From Paenibacillus aurantius (GTDB taxonomy: Bacteria; Bacillota; Bacilli; Paenibacillales; NBRC-103111): a DNA stretch of 64,000 nucleotides. Numbering within the stretch: the stretch's first letter is position 1; each line of letters opens with the position of its first letter. This document shows positions 55,596-63,365 of the stretch, one piece after another. The notes beneath the pieces are model-generated. The model was not told the DNA's origin. It made no database searches and worked only from the letters and a program-made list of their open reading frames with translations. The translations under genes were made by a program, and so were the position numbers. Where the stretch lies: NCBI RefSeq assembly GCF_032268605.1, contig NZ_CP130318.1, forward strand, positions 4,439,501 through 4,503,500, in the 5' to 3' direction.

Positions 55596-56684
55596 ATGAC
55601 GACCGCCCTTGGGATCATGGCGCTCTACGTCCGGGACCGAGCCTACTCCCGGGAAGAGCTCCCTTATTTCCGCAAGCTGATTACGGAGGGAAGACGGCTC
55701 GGTCTGGATGTGTTCCTTTTTACCCCGGAGGATGTCCGGCATGAAGAGCGCCGCATCCATGCCTCCCGTCTCGACCCGGCCGGCGAATGGTACCGGGAAT
55801 CGGTGCCTATGCCCCGTCTTGTCTTCGACCGCTGCCGCTACCAGAGCCATCCCCGCTTCCGGCTGATGAGGCAGTTTCGGGCCCGGTATCCCGAGATCCT
55901 TTACCTTAACCGGCCGCTTGCGCACAAGTGGGGCAATCACGTTCGGTTATCCAAGGATCCCCACGTCCGCCGCCATCTGCCGGAGACGCGCCATTATCAA
56001 AGCAGGGCGGATCTGGATTATTTCCTGAAGAAATACCCGGTCGTCTATCTCAAGCCGAGAGACGGGACGGGAGGCCGGGGAATCGCCAGCATCCGCAGGA
56101 GAGGAGACGGCCTCTATCTTCTCCAAGGCCGGGACCCCCGGCTGAAAATCCTTAGGCCTGCCGTACTAAGAGCCTCCTCGATCCCCGGCCGGCTAAAGGA
56201 CTGGGGGCTTCAGAAGAAATACCTCGTTCAGCAGGGAATCGACCTGGAGCTGGAGGACGGAAGGGTTCACGATTACCGGCTTCTTATCCAGAAAAACGGG
56301 AACGGGGAATGGGAAGTAACCGGTGGAGCGGGCCGCATTGGGGCGAAGAGAAGCGTGACCTCCAACATTCACGGCGGGGGCCGGGCGGTTCCCTGCGACC
56401 AATTGCTGCGCTCGCGGTTCTCGGCCGTGAAAGCGTCTTCCATCCGGGCCTCCATGGACCGGCTGTGCCACTCGACGGTCAGGCAGCTCGAGAAGCATTT
56501 CGGCTCCATGTGCGAAATGGCGCTCGACATTGCGGTCGATCCCGAAGGAAAGACCTGGCTTCTCGAGGTCAACCCCAAGCCGGCCCGGGAGGTGTTCCGG
56601 CTGATCGGAGAAGAGGAAACGTACCGGCGGTCGATCACCCGCCCGCTGGAGTACGCCCTCTGGCTTTCCCGGAACCGGGCTTAG
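55596..56684 (+). CDS. YheD-type ATP-grasp protein, last of cluster 2
   Basis: 362 residues. LGIMALYVRDRAYSREELPY opens the N-terminal domain and RLVFDRCRYQSHPRF closes it; the core has VYLKPRDGTGGRGIASI, YLVQQGIDLELE, HDYRLLIQKN and WLLEVNPKPAREVF. The closest relative in the window is the 385-residue protein of cluster 1 (both have NIHGGG/NLHGGG before an 'A-(V/L)-P' segment and an EVNPKP ending). AGGAGG overlaps the previous gene's end. A strong terminator follows. Confidence 0.87.
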   Translation: MTTALGIMALYVRDRAYSREELPYFRKLITEGRRLGLDVFLFTPEDVRHEERRIHASRLDPAGEWYRESVPMPRLVFDRCRYQSHPRFRLMRQFRARYPEILYLNRPLAHKWGNHVRLSKDPHVRRHLPETRHYQSRADLDYFLKKYPVVYLKPRDGTGGRGIASIRRRGDGLYLLQGRDPRLKILRPAVLRASSIPGRLKDWGLQKKYLVQQGIDLELEDGRVHDYRLLIQKNGNGEWEVTGGAGRIGAKRSVTSNIHGGGRAVPCDQLLRSRFSAVKASSIRASMDRLCHSTVRQLEKHFGSMCEMALDIAVDPEGKTWLLEVNPKPAREVFRLIGEEETYRRSITRPLEYALWLSRNRA

Positions 56685-56744
56685 GGCACCGTACTTTAAA
56701 CAGCGCCGGACCAAACGGCGCCCTAGGAGGGAATCCTCCCTATA

Positions 56745-56780
56745 AACGGAACCCCCGTCGATAAAGACGGGGGTTCCGTT
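56745..56780. terminator. Bidirectional terminator ending the spore-envelope island
   Basis: AACGGAACCCCCGTC / GACGGGGGTTCCGTT, 15-bp perfect stem with a 6-nt loop. Confidence 0.92.
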
Positions 56781-56788
56781 GTTTCCTT

Positions 56789-57457
56789 CTAAAGTTCCAG
56801 CAGCTCCGGGAAGCTTCGTATTTTAACATCGGCGCCGTCCAGCTCCGACGCTTTGCCGAACCCGGCATAATCGCAGCCGACGACGAACAACCTGTTCTTC
56901 TTGCCCGCCTCCACATCGGAGGAACGGTCTCCCACCATCCAGGCCGATTGGACACGGTGGTTGTCCAGCAGCTGTTTGACGAGATCCACCTTCGATTCGG
57001 TCCGGTATTCTCCTGCGGTGTACAGATTCTCGAACAGGTCGGCCACTCCTTTATGCCGGCTCACCAGTTTAACATAATTCTCCAATCCGTTACTGGCGAT
57101 GAACAGCCGTATTCCGCTCTGCTGCAGCTTCCTAAGCGTGTCCTCCACGCCAGGATACAGAGCGCCTTCGCCCCGCTTCAGACAGGACAGCTGATGCTGA
57201 AGGAGAAGCTCGTCCGCGCGGCGGTGTACGGAAGCCGGCGATTCGGGAAGGACCTTCCGCCAGATTTCACGAATAACCATTCCCAGGCAGGAGGTTATCC
57301 TCTCTTCGGGAGGGGTCTCGCCCTCATAAAGCCCTTCCCGGCGAAGCTGCTCAAAGGTGGCATGGTAGGCAGGCAGCAGAATGGATTCGGATTGAAACAG
57401 TGTTCCGTCGAGATCGAAAATCATCGCTTCGGGCTGATGAAGCTTGTGTCTTATCAT
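56789..57457 (-). CDS. HAD-superfamily phosphatase (PpaX/phosphoglycolate-phosphatase type)
   Basis: 222 residues. HAD motif I MIFDLDGTLF, helical cap (about 30-90), motif II LFIASNGL with Ser, motif III Lys in ESKVDLVK, and motif IV WMVGDRSSDVEAGK. This subfamily hydrolyses small phosphomonoesters or pyrophosphate. ATG 57457 follows AGGGGG; the frame to 57484 adds a leader without a ribosome site. Monocistronic. Confidence 0.88.
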   Translation of the reverse strand: MIRHKLHQPEAMIFDLDGTLFQSESILLPAYHATFEQLRREGLYEGETPPEERITSCLGMVIREIWRKVLPESPASVHRRADELLLQHQLSCLKRGEGALYPGVEDTLRKLQQSGIRLFIASNGLENYVKLVSRHKGVADLFENLYTAGEYRTESKVDLVKQLLDNHRVQSAWMVGDRSSDVEAGKKNRLFVVGCDYAGFGKASELDGADVKIRSFPELLEL

Positions 57458-57608
57458 GCCTGTCCCCCTATCCGATTGGTTCATCTCTCTTAGATTAACG
57501 CCATTTCATGAAAACAAACCAGAAAACGAAAGTCAAATTCCGAAGCTGCCGAAGGACCTTTTCGTTCACTTTGGAGGATTAGTCCCTGTGCAGGCATTCC
57601 CACGCGCC

Positions 57609-57633
57609 AAAAAACCGGACACCCGGTCCGGCC
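57609..57633 (-). terminator. Intrinsic terminator of cotJABC
   Basis: Reverse strand GGCCGGAC / GTCCGGTT stem with a short CGGGT-type loop and TTTT tail. Confidence 0.75.
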
Positions 57634-57657
57634 TGGCAGCGCTTTTGTAGTTCGAGC

Positions 57658-58227
57658 TTAGAAAACCTTCTTGGCATCCCGCTCCGATTTGAGAATTTCA
57701 ACGGCCTCCCGGAAGCGCTGGGAGTGAATGATTTCCCGTTCGCGGAGAAATTTCAGCCCATCCTGAAGATCCACGTCGTCCGTCAGGTCTATGAGCCATT
57801 GGTATGTCGCCCTCGCCTTCTCTTCGGCGGCGATATCTTCATACAGATCGGCGATCGGATCGCCCTTGGCCTGAATGTAGGCGGCGGTCCAGGGCACGCC
57901 GGAGGAGTTTGAGTAGAAGAGCGCCCGGTCATGCTGCGAATACTGATCGCCAAGTCCCGCTGCCTTCATCTGCTCCACGGTGGCGTCCTTCGTCAGCTTG
58001 TAGACCATCGTCGCAATCATCTCGAGATGGGCGAACTCCTCCGTTCCGATGTCCGTAAGCAGGCCGATGACTTTATCCGGAATGGTGTACCGCTGGTTCA
58101 AATAGCGCAAAGCGGCCGCCAGCTCTCCGTCGGCTCCCCCGTACTGCTCCAGGAGCAGCTTAGCCATATGGGGATCGCATTTGCTCACACGGACGGGATA
58201 TTGAAGTTTTTTCTCATAAATCCACAT
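57658..58227 (-). CDS. cotJC: Spore coat protein CotJC (manganese catalase fold)
   Basis: 189 residues of the dimanganese catalase family. Metal ligands are visible as Glu in LLLEQYGGADGE, GTEEFAHLEMIATMV (EExxH) and DIAAEEKARATYQWL, with a later EREIIHSQRF (E-x-x-H). B. subtilis CotJC is an inner coat protein that interacts with CotJA; catalase activity in this branch is plausible. Third gene of cotJA-cotJB-cotJC. Confidence 0.94.
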   Translation of the reverse strand: MWIYEKKLQYPVRVSKCDPHMAKLLLEQYGGADGELAAALRYLNQRYTIPDKVIGLLTDIGTEEFAHLEMIATMVYKLTKDATVEQMKAAGLGDQYSQHDRALFYSNSSGVPWTAAYIQAKGDPIADLYEDIAAEEKARATYQWLIDLTDDVDLQDGLKFLREREIIHSQRFREAVEILKSERDAKKVF

Positions 58228-58254
58228 GTGGGTAAACCTCCCGATGTATGTTCC

Positions 58255-58518
58255 TTAAACCTGCCACGGCCATGGCGCCTGGGCCCAATCCCAGGGCTCC
58301 CGGGTGGGGCTGTGCCCGAACTGCAGAAGGGGACCGTACGCCGCTTCGTATTGGGCGGCCACCTGGTGCCGTTTCAGGCTGAACTGATTGAATTGGGCGA
58401 GCGCCTGAGGATCGCGGGGGTGGGTGTCGAGGTAGAGGGTCAGCTCCACCAGCACGAAATCGAGCGCCTGCAGCTCCTCGAGCAGCCGGTAATACTGTTC
58501 ATCCAGTTTGATAGCCAT
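58255..58518 (-). CDS. cotJB: Spore coat protein CotJB
   Basis: An 87-residue helical protein with the CotJB pattern [32 protein letters not shown] and the terminal [13 protein letters not shown], the aromatic-rich end typical of the family. GGAGGG precedes ATG 58518. Middle gene of the operon, with 12 bases after cotJA and 27 before cotJC. Confidence 0.92.
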   Translation of the reverse strand: MAIKLDEQYYRLLEELQALDFVLVELTLYLDTHPRDPQALAQFNQFSLKRHQVAAQYEAAYGPLLQFGHSPTREPWDWAQAPWPWQV

Positions 58519-58530
58519 CGGTTTCCCTCC

Positions 58531-58740
58531 TTAGCACTTTTGTCCGGGGTATGGGCTCATGAGACAGGGCCATAGAACGCCGTGCCGCAGTGCTAGCATC
58601 GGGGGGAACTGCGGCAAATTCATCGGCTGGAAGCCGAGATAAAGATTCGGCGGAGTGTTATAGAACTTGACGGGGATGGGCGGACAAGGGTCGAACGGCC
58701 CGCGGAACGGGACGTACGCTTTAAAATTACTTGTATACAT
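58531..58740 (-). CDS. cotJA: Spore coat-associated protein CotJA
   Basis: 69 residues, Pro- and Phe-rich: FKAYVPFRGPFDPCPPIPVK, PPNLYLGFQPMNLPQFPPML and the ending LMSPYPGQKC. These are CotJA features; CotJA is required for CotJC incorporation in the B. subtilis coat. ATG 58740 follows AGGAGG; upstream in-frame codons belong to the promoter region. Confidence 0.92.
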   Translation of the reverse strand: MYTSNFKAYVPFRGPFDPCPPIPVKFYNTPPNLYLGFQPMNLPQFPPMLALRHGVLWPCLMSPYPGQKC

Positions 58741-58779
58741 GGCGGTTCCTCCTGGCAAGGTCTGTAAGTCTTTTCTCCT

Positions 58780-58808
58780 TACCATATGACAAACGCCCAT
58801 CATCGGTA
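58780..58808 (-). promoter_or_regulatory. Sporulation promoter of cotJABC
   Basis: Reverse strand TACC (58808-58805), 16 bp, CATATGGTA (58788-58780). This fits sigma-K (-10 CATA-N3-TA exact). B. subtilis cotJ is sigma-E-dependent and sigma-E -10 sequences overlap this pattern, so the exact sigma factor is open. Confidence 0.5.
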
Positions 58809-58897
58809 TGGGCGCCCGCCTATTCCCCCCGGATGGGTCCTGTACTATTTCGGGCAAAAGGGGTATACCTATCCGGCGTCCCTGCTTGCCAACGACG

Positions 58898-58927
58898 AAA
58901 AAGCCCGGCTCTTCCGCCGGGCTTTTT
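58898..58927. terminator. Bidirectional terminator
   Basis: AAAAAGCCCGG / CCGGGCTTTTT, 11-bp stem with an 8-nt loop; ends the HD-domain gene on the reverse strand. Confidence 0.9.
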
Positions 58928-58966
58928 CCTTCTTTTCTTGTTTGGGCATAGGACCCGAGATAGCCG

Positions 58967-59614
58967 TTATTCCTCTCCGTCCCATTCCCGGTAAAACTGC
59001 TCGAGAAATGTCTCCATCAGCCGGTGGCGCTCTTCCGCCAGCTCAAGGCCATACGCCGTATTCATCCGGTCCTTCAGCTTAAACAGCTTCTCATAAAAAT
59101 GATTCACCGCCGTGTCGTTGCCGCTGCGGTACTCTTCCGCCGTCATCGTTTCCCTGGGCTTCACTCCGGGATCGTGCATGGGCCGGCCCTTCCAGCCGGA
59201 ATATACGAAGGTCCGGGCGATCCCGATCGCTCCGAGCGAATCGAGCCGGTCTGCATCCTGGACGACGGCTCCCTCGAGCGTACGCATGGGAGGACGCCCT
59301 CCGCCTTTGAAGGACATCGTGGAGATAATCTCCTCTACATGCCCGGCCGTATCCGGGTCCACTCCGTTCGCCTTCATCCAGCGGCTGAGCTCCTCCTCGG
59401 CGGCCCGGGGATCCGGGTTCAGCTTCTCGTCCGCGTAATCGTGAAGCAGGGCGGCCAGTTCACATACGAAGGCGTCCGCCTTCTCCTGCCGCGCTATCGT
59501 TCGGGCCATCCGGACGACCCGGTGAATGTGCCACCAGTCATGGCCGCTGGAATCGCGGGAAAGCTTGTCCTTCACCAGGTCTTCCGCCGCGGCCAGTATC
59601 CTTTCTTTGTCCAA
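58967..59614 (-). CDS. HD-domain phosphohydrolase (YedJ-like)
   Basis: A 215-residue cytoplasmic protein with the HD residues GHDWWHIHRVVRMA (His), ALLHDYADEK (His-Asp) and VVQDADRLDSLGAIG (Asp). It matches the YedJ/YpgQ group, some of which are nucleotide pyrophosphohydrolases. The start is TTG 59614 behind AAGGAGG. It is the last gene in a run downstream of the MoxR operon, 42 bases after the DUF4129 gene. Confidence 0.87.
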   Translation of the reverse strand: MDKERILAAAEDLVKDKLSRDSSGHDWWHIHRVVRMARTIARQEKADAFVCELAALLHDYADEKLNPDPRAAEEELSRWMKANGVDPDTAGHVEEIISTMSFKGGGRPPMRTLEGAVVQDADRLDSLGAIGIARTFVYSGWKGRPMHDPGVKPRETMTAEEYRSGNDTAVNHFYEKLFKLKDRMNTAYGLELAEERHRLMETFLEQFYREWDGEE

Positions 59615-59656
59615 GCCTGCTTCCTCCTTATGATTTCTGGGGCCGGGAGCCGAGGG

Positions 59657-60958
59657 TCATCTCCCCTTACCCGCCTGCTTCCATTTCTCCTTCACCTGCT
59701 CCCATTCCCGGTCATCCGGCTGCCGCTCCCCGTAACGGACGGATTCGTAAAGGGTAATGAGCTCCTTTAGAGGCTCCACCCGGTAAATTCCCCTCTTCTC
59801 CAGCTCTCTGCCCGCTTCCGACGGGGTATAGCGGCTTTCATGCCGATAGCCTTTGCGGGCGGCGGCTTGAAGAGCGCTTCGGTACAGCTGGCGAACGCGT
59901 TCCCGGTTATCTCTTCCCTCGCGGTCTGCTGCAGTCCGGCGCTTCCAGAAGGGAAGCGCCTCCGGGCTTTTACGGGCGGGCTCCCGGGTGAGGCGCGTCT
60001 TCTCGTCCCGGTAGCCCAGCTCCTCGTTCCCGGCGGCTTCCCGGCCGCCGCTCCGGACGTACCGCTCCCACAGCTTAAGGATCAGGGGAACCAGCTTGCG
60101 CCAAGCGACCACGATGAGCCAAACGGCCAGTGCCGCGAGTACGGCATAAGCGGCGTAGAGGAAGACCACCTCCAACGCTTTGGCCAAACGGGACGGTTCC
60201 CCGGGCTCTCCCAACGGGAACTCCGGCTGGCGGGGCGGTGGAGGCGGCGGGACGGCTTCCGGAGCTTCCCCGCCCGAAAACCGCGAGATCAGCCAAGCCA
60301 CTCCGCTTCGGATGAGGAGAAGCAGCCCGTCGGCGGCCCGTCGGAGTGCACCCAGGTTGGCGGCCAGCAGGGCGAGTCCCGCGACGGCAAGCGTCCACCC
60401 GCGGTTGCGCCGCAGCAGCAATCGCCCGGCGGCGGAGCGCCGTACGTCGGAGCGGACCGCCTCCTCGAGCTGCCTCCCGCTAAGCACGAAGAGGAAGATC
60501 AACAGCGCCGCAAGACCGAAGACGTTAACCGCTCCTTGATGCGCCTGCCACTCCGGGAATCGGCTGAAGAAAGGGGACAAGACCAGGTAAATCCCCAACC
60601 CCGCCAGGTAAACCCTGTCCGGAAGAACCTCCGATGACCGGCCGAGACGGGACCCCCGCATCACCGCAAGAAAGGCGTACGGGAACAGCCAGCCGAAGCT
60701 CCAGGCCTCGCCCCCGCTCCACACTCCGGCGATGGCCGCTGCCGCGGCCAAACCGAAGAGGAGCTCCAGGATGCGCCGGTTCAGCTTCCCGCTGCGCCCG
60801 GCTCCATAACCGCCGGCATAGGCGGCAAGTCCCGCCGCGAGGAACAGCCAGAGGGAGCCTCCTCCAAGCGTATATTTCCAATAAAGGAGAAGAACGGGAA
60901 AGAACAGCATAAGCTCGGCTGCCGCTTGTCCCGCAGCCAGCCTCCATCCTGTCTTCAT
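59657..60958 (-). CDS. Membrane protein with C-terminal DUF4129 domain
   Basis: 433 residues. Six or so N-terminal helices (residues 8-220), a proline-rich loop with eight near-consecutive prolines (VPPPPPPRQP), another helix (about 265-288) and a cytoplasmic DUF4129 domain (VRQLYRSALQAAARKGYRHE; TPSEAGRELEKRG). DUF4129 usually ends TgpA-like transglutaminase proteins; here the transglutaminase core with its Cys-His-Asp is absent. ATG 60958 overlaps the DUF58 stop (ATGA). Role unknown. Confidence 0.84.
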   Translation of the reverse strand: MKTGWRLAAGQAAAELMLFFPVLLLYWKYTLGGGSLWLFLAAGLAAYAGGYGAGRSGKLNRRILELLFGLAAAAAIAGVWSGGEAWSFGWLFPYAFLAVMRGSRLGRSSEVLPDRVYLAGLGIYLVLSPFFSRFPEWQAHQGAVNVFGLAALLIFLFVLSGRQLEEAVRSDVRRSAAGRLLLRRNRGWTLAVAGLALLAANLGALRRAADGLLLLIRSGVAWLISRFSGGEAPEAVPPPPPPRQPEFPLGEPGEPSRLAKALEVVFLYAAYAVLAALAVWLIVVAWRKLVPLILKLWERYVRSGGREAAGNEELGYRDEKTRLTREPARKSPEALPFWKRRTAADREGRDNRERVRQLYRSALQAAARKGYRHESRYTPSEAGRELEKRGIYRVEPLKELITLYESVRYGERQPDDREWEQVKEKWKQAGKGR

Positions 60959-62070
60959 AAAGGATCCTCCCCTTTCTCCGCTCCCCCCGGCGTAACATCC
61001 GGCGTAAGCAGAAATTCAACGGTATTGCCGTTCTGGCGGAGCCTGGCCGCCGCAGCCGTTACCTTATCGGAAACATACGGGGTAATGAGGAGGTAGTCCC
61101 GTCCGCTTATTCCCGTATCCGCCTCATCCGCCAGGAACAGCTCGAAGGGACGGATTCTCTCCAAGAGCAGCTTGGCCAGGGTATCCATCAGAAACCGGGT
61201 GTGAAGCGTTCCGCTTCCCGGCTCCACCCGGACGGATTCCTTAGGGGTATCCGCACTCGCTCCATTGTAGGCGAAGCCCACCTCCATCCCAACCCGTCCG
61301 AAACGGTCAATCAAGGAAGCCGCCACTGAGATCCCAAGCTCGATCCGCTGGGTCTCCGTCACCCCCTGCCACATCATGTCCGATTCCTCTACATTGACAC
61401 AGAGCATCAGCTTGTGGTCGGTCGTGTAATCCCGCTTGTAGACTTGAAGCTCCCCTGTCCGGGCCGTCGCTTTCCAATTGACGGAATTGAGGGCGTCCCC
61501 GTACCGGTATTCCCGGACCCCGGCGGTCACGAAGGGATCGTCTACGATCCAGCGCTTCGCGAGCTGTTCTCCCTGCCAGCTTCGGCTCGGAAGCGGAAGC
61601 TCGTCCAAAGGATAGAGCTTCGGGTAGACGAGAAGCTCCGCTTCGAACGAGAGGGGACGGTTCCCTGCGCGAATCCCGAGAAAGTCCCCGCATTCCATCA
61701 CCGCGGAGCGAAGACGGTAGCATCCCCGTTTGGCCGCATGAACCTTATGCCTTCGCACCACCTTGGTGTTAGGCATGAGGCTGAAGAGGCTTTTATGATT
61801 CTGGTAATACTCCCCGGAGCTGACCTCCATTTCAAAACGGCTCTGGAATTCCAGTCCCGCCGAAATAAGCGACTCTACCCGAAGCCAAGGGACGGGGAGC
61901 TTCTTCGCATTGGCGATGATCTCCACGAGCTCCACTTGTTCTCCTTCGCTGCACGTCTCCGCGCTGAATTCCCTTGTATAACGGATGCGGGACAAGCCCC
62001 AGCGGCGCACGATCAAGCTTTGTCCTCCTACCGTCAGGGCAGCCGTTACCAGCAGCCATCCGATGCCCAC
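60955..62070 (-). CDS. DUF58-domain protein
   Basis: 371 residues. One N-terminal membrane helix, a beta-rich middle (RRHKVHAAKRGCYRLRSAVM) and the DUF58 core GVREYRYGDALNSVNWKATARTGEL at about residues 205-229, which is the von Willebrand-like signature. The start is GTG 62070 behind AAAGGAGGGG. It works with MoxR-type AAA ATPases in families that assemble or insert metal or protein cofactors; the target here is unknown. Middle gene of the MoxR-DUF58-DUF4129 operon. Confidence 0.88.
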   Translation of the reverse strand: MGIGWLLVTAALTVGGQSLIVRRWGLSRIRYTREFSAETCSEGEQVELVEIIANAKKLPVPWLRVESLISAGLEFQSRFEMEVSSGEYYQNHKSLFSLMPNTKVVRRHKVHAAKRGCYRLRSAVMECGDFLGIRAGNRPLSFEAELLVYPKLYPLDELPLPSRSWQGEQLAKRWIVDDPFVTAGVREYRYGDALNSVNWKATARTGELQVYKRDYTTDHKLMLCVNVEESDMMWQGVTETQRIELGISVAASLIDRFGRVGMEVGFAYNGASADTPKESVRVEPGSGTLHTRFLMDTLAKLLLERIRPFELFLADEADTGISGRDYLLITPYVSDKVTAAAARLRQNGNTVEFLLTPDVTPGGAEKGEDPL

Positions 62071-62151
62071 CCTGTCCCCTCCTTTCGGTTCTCCTGCCGA
62101 TCCATGGCCCCTGTTCCATCCATAAAGCTCCCCCATCCCGCAAGGAAAGCG

Positions 62152-63105
62152 TCAGCTCAAAGCCTCCGCCGGTACGGCGGTTGCCCTCAGAACCGAATCC
62201 ACTACGGCTTCCGCCGGCGCCGGGCCGGAGCGGATCTGCTGCCGGCACAGGAGCCGGTGGGCCAGCACCGGCTTCGCCACCGCCTTCACATCGTCGGGCA
62301 GGACATAATCCCGTCCCCGCAGAACGGCGTACGCCTGCGACGCCTTCAGGAGAGCCTGGCTGCCCCGCGGGCTGACACCCAGTGCCACCTCGGGATGTGT
62401 CCGGGTGGCCTCCACGATGGCTACGATGTAGCGGAGCAGGTCCTCCGCCACCCGAATCCTCCCAATCTCCTTCTGCGCCTCCGCCAGATCGGCGCGGTCC
62501 GCCGCCGGCTGCAGCCCGTCCATCGGATTCGCTCCGCTGAACCGGGTAAGAATGGCAAGCGCCTCCTCCGTGCTTGGATAGCCCATCCGGATGCGAACCA
62601 GGAACCGGTCAAGCTGGGCTTCGGGAAGCGGGAAGGTGCCCTGGTTGTCGATCGGATTCTGGGTGGCCATGACCAGAAACGGCCTCTCCAGCTCGCGGGT
62701 TACCCCGTCGATGCTGATCTGCCTTTCCTCCATGCACTCGAGCAGGCTGGATTGGGTCCGCGGGGTAGCGCGGTTGATCTCATCGGCAATGACGACATTG
62801 GCAAAAAGCGGACCCGGCCGAAATTCGAATTCGCTCTGTTTCTGGTTAAAGAAATTAATACCGCTTAAGTCCGAAGGAAGCAAATCCGGTGTAAACTGAA
62901 TGCGTTTAAAGGTCCCGCCCACGGAACGAGCCAGCGCTTTCGCCAGCATGGTCTTGCCGGTGCCCGGGACATCCTCGAGCAGAACATGCCCGGAGGACAA
63001 AAGCGCCACCAGCAGAAGGTCCATCACTTCGTCCTTGCCTACCATGACCGTTTGAAGATTCTCTTTTATCCGGTCTGTCATGGATTTTATAACCGTATGC
63101 TCCAT
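62152..63105 (-). CDS. MoxR-family AAA ATPase
   Basis: 317 residues: Walker A LEDVPGTGKTMLAKALA, Walker B VVIADEINRATPRTQSSLLECMEE, sensor 1 ATQNPIDNQGTFPLPEAQLDRF and sensor 2 GVSPRGSQALLKA. All are intact, so ATP hydrolysis is expected. MoxR proteins act as chaperones together with DUF58/von Willebrand partners; the next gene is such a DUF58 protein. ATG 63105 has GAGGCG upstream. Confidence 0.92.
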   Translation of the reverse strand: MEHTVIKSMTDRIKENLQTVMVGKDEVMDLLLVALLSSGHVLLEDVPGTGKTMLAKALARSVGGTFKRIQFTPDLLPSDLSGINFFNQKQSEFEFRPGPLFANVVIADEINRATPRTQSSLLECMEERQISIDGVTRELERPFLVMATQNPIDNQGTFPLPEAQLDRFLVRIRMGYPSTEEALAILTRFSGANPMDGLQPAADRADLAEAQKEIGRIRVAEDLLRYIVAIVEATRTHPEVALGVSPRGSQALLKASQAYAVLRGRDYVLPDDVKAVAKPVLAHRLLCRQQIRSGPAPAEAVVDSVLRATAVPAEALS

Positions 63106-63291
63106 CTCAACGCCTCTTTTCCGCCTTGATCCCATCCGGCCAAGTTCCGGTAAGGGAGAGGCCTGGCCCATCCAAGGAAATGACCTGGCCCGGCTTGTCT
63201 TGTTCTTTACTTCTCGTTGGTTTAGCCCTAATCCTTTTTTTGTTGTAAAATGCCGTATCCCTTAGAGGTTGGGTCCGGTCTGAAACAGAAA

Positions 63292-63354
63292 AAACACCCC
63301 GTGGGGTGTTTTAGTTCGTGGATATCTGCCCCAAAACACCCGTAGGGTGTTTTA
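63292..63354 (-). terminator. Tandem duplicated terminator hairpins
   Basis: Two nearly identical hairpins 42 bp apart, AAAACACCCC-GT-GGGGTGTTTT (63292-63313) and AAAACACCC-GTA-GGGTGTTTT (63334-63354), each followed by related TAGT(T/A)C(G/A)TGG sequence. They lie downstream of the partial AI-2E-type gene on the reverse strand. Confidence 0.85.
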
Positions 63355-63365
63355 GTACATGGTTA

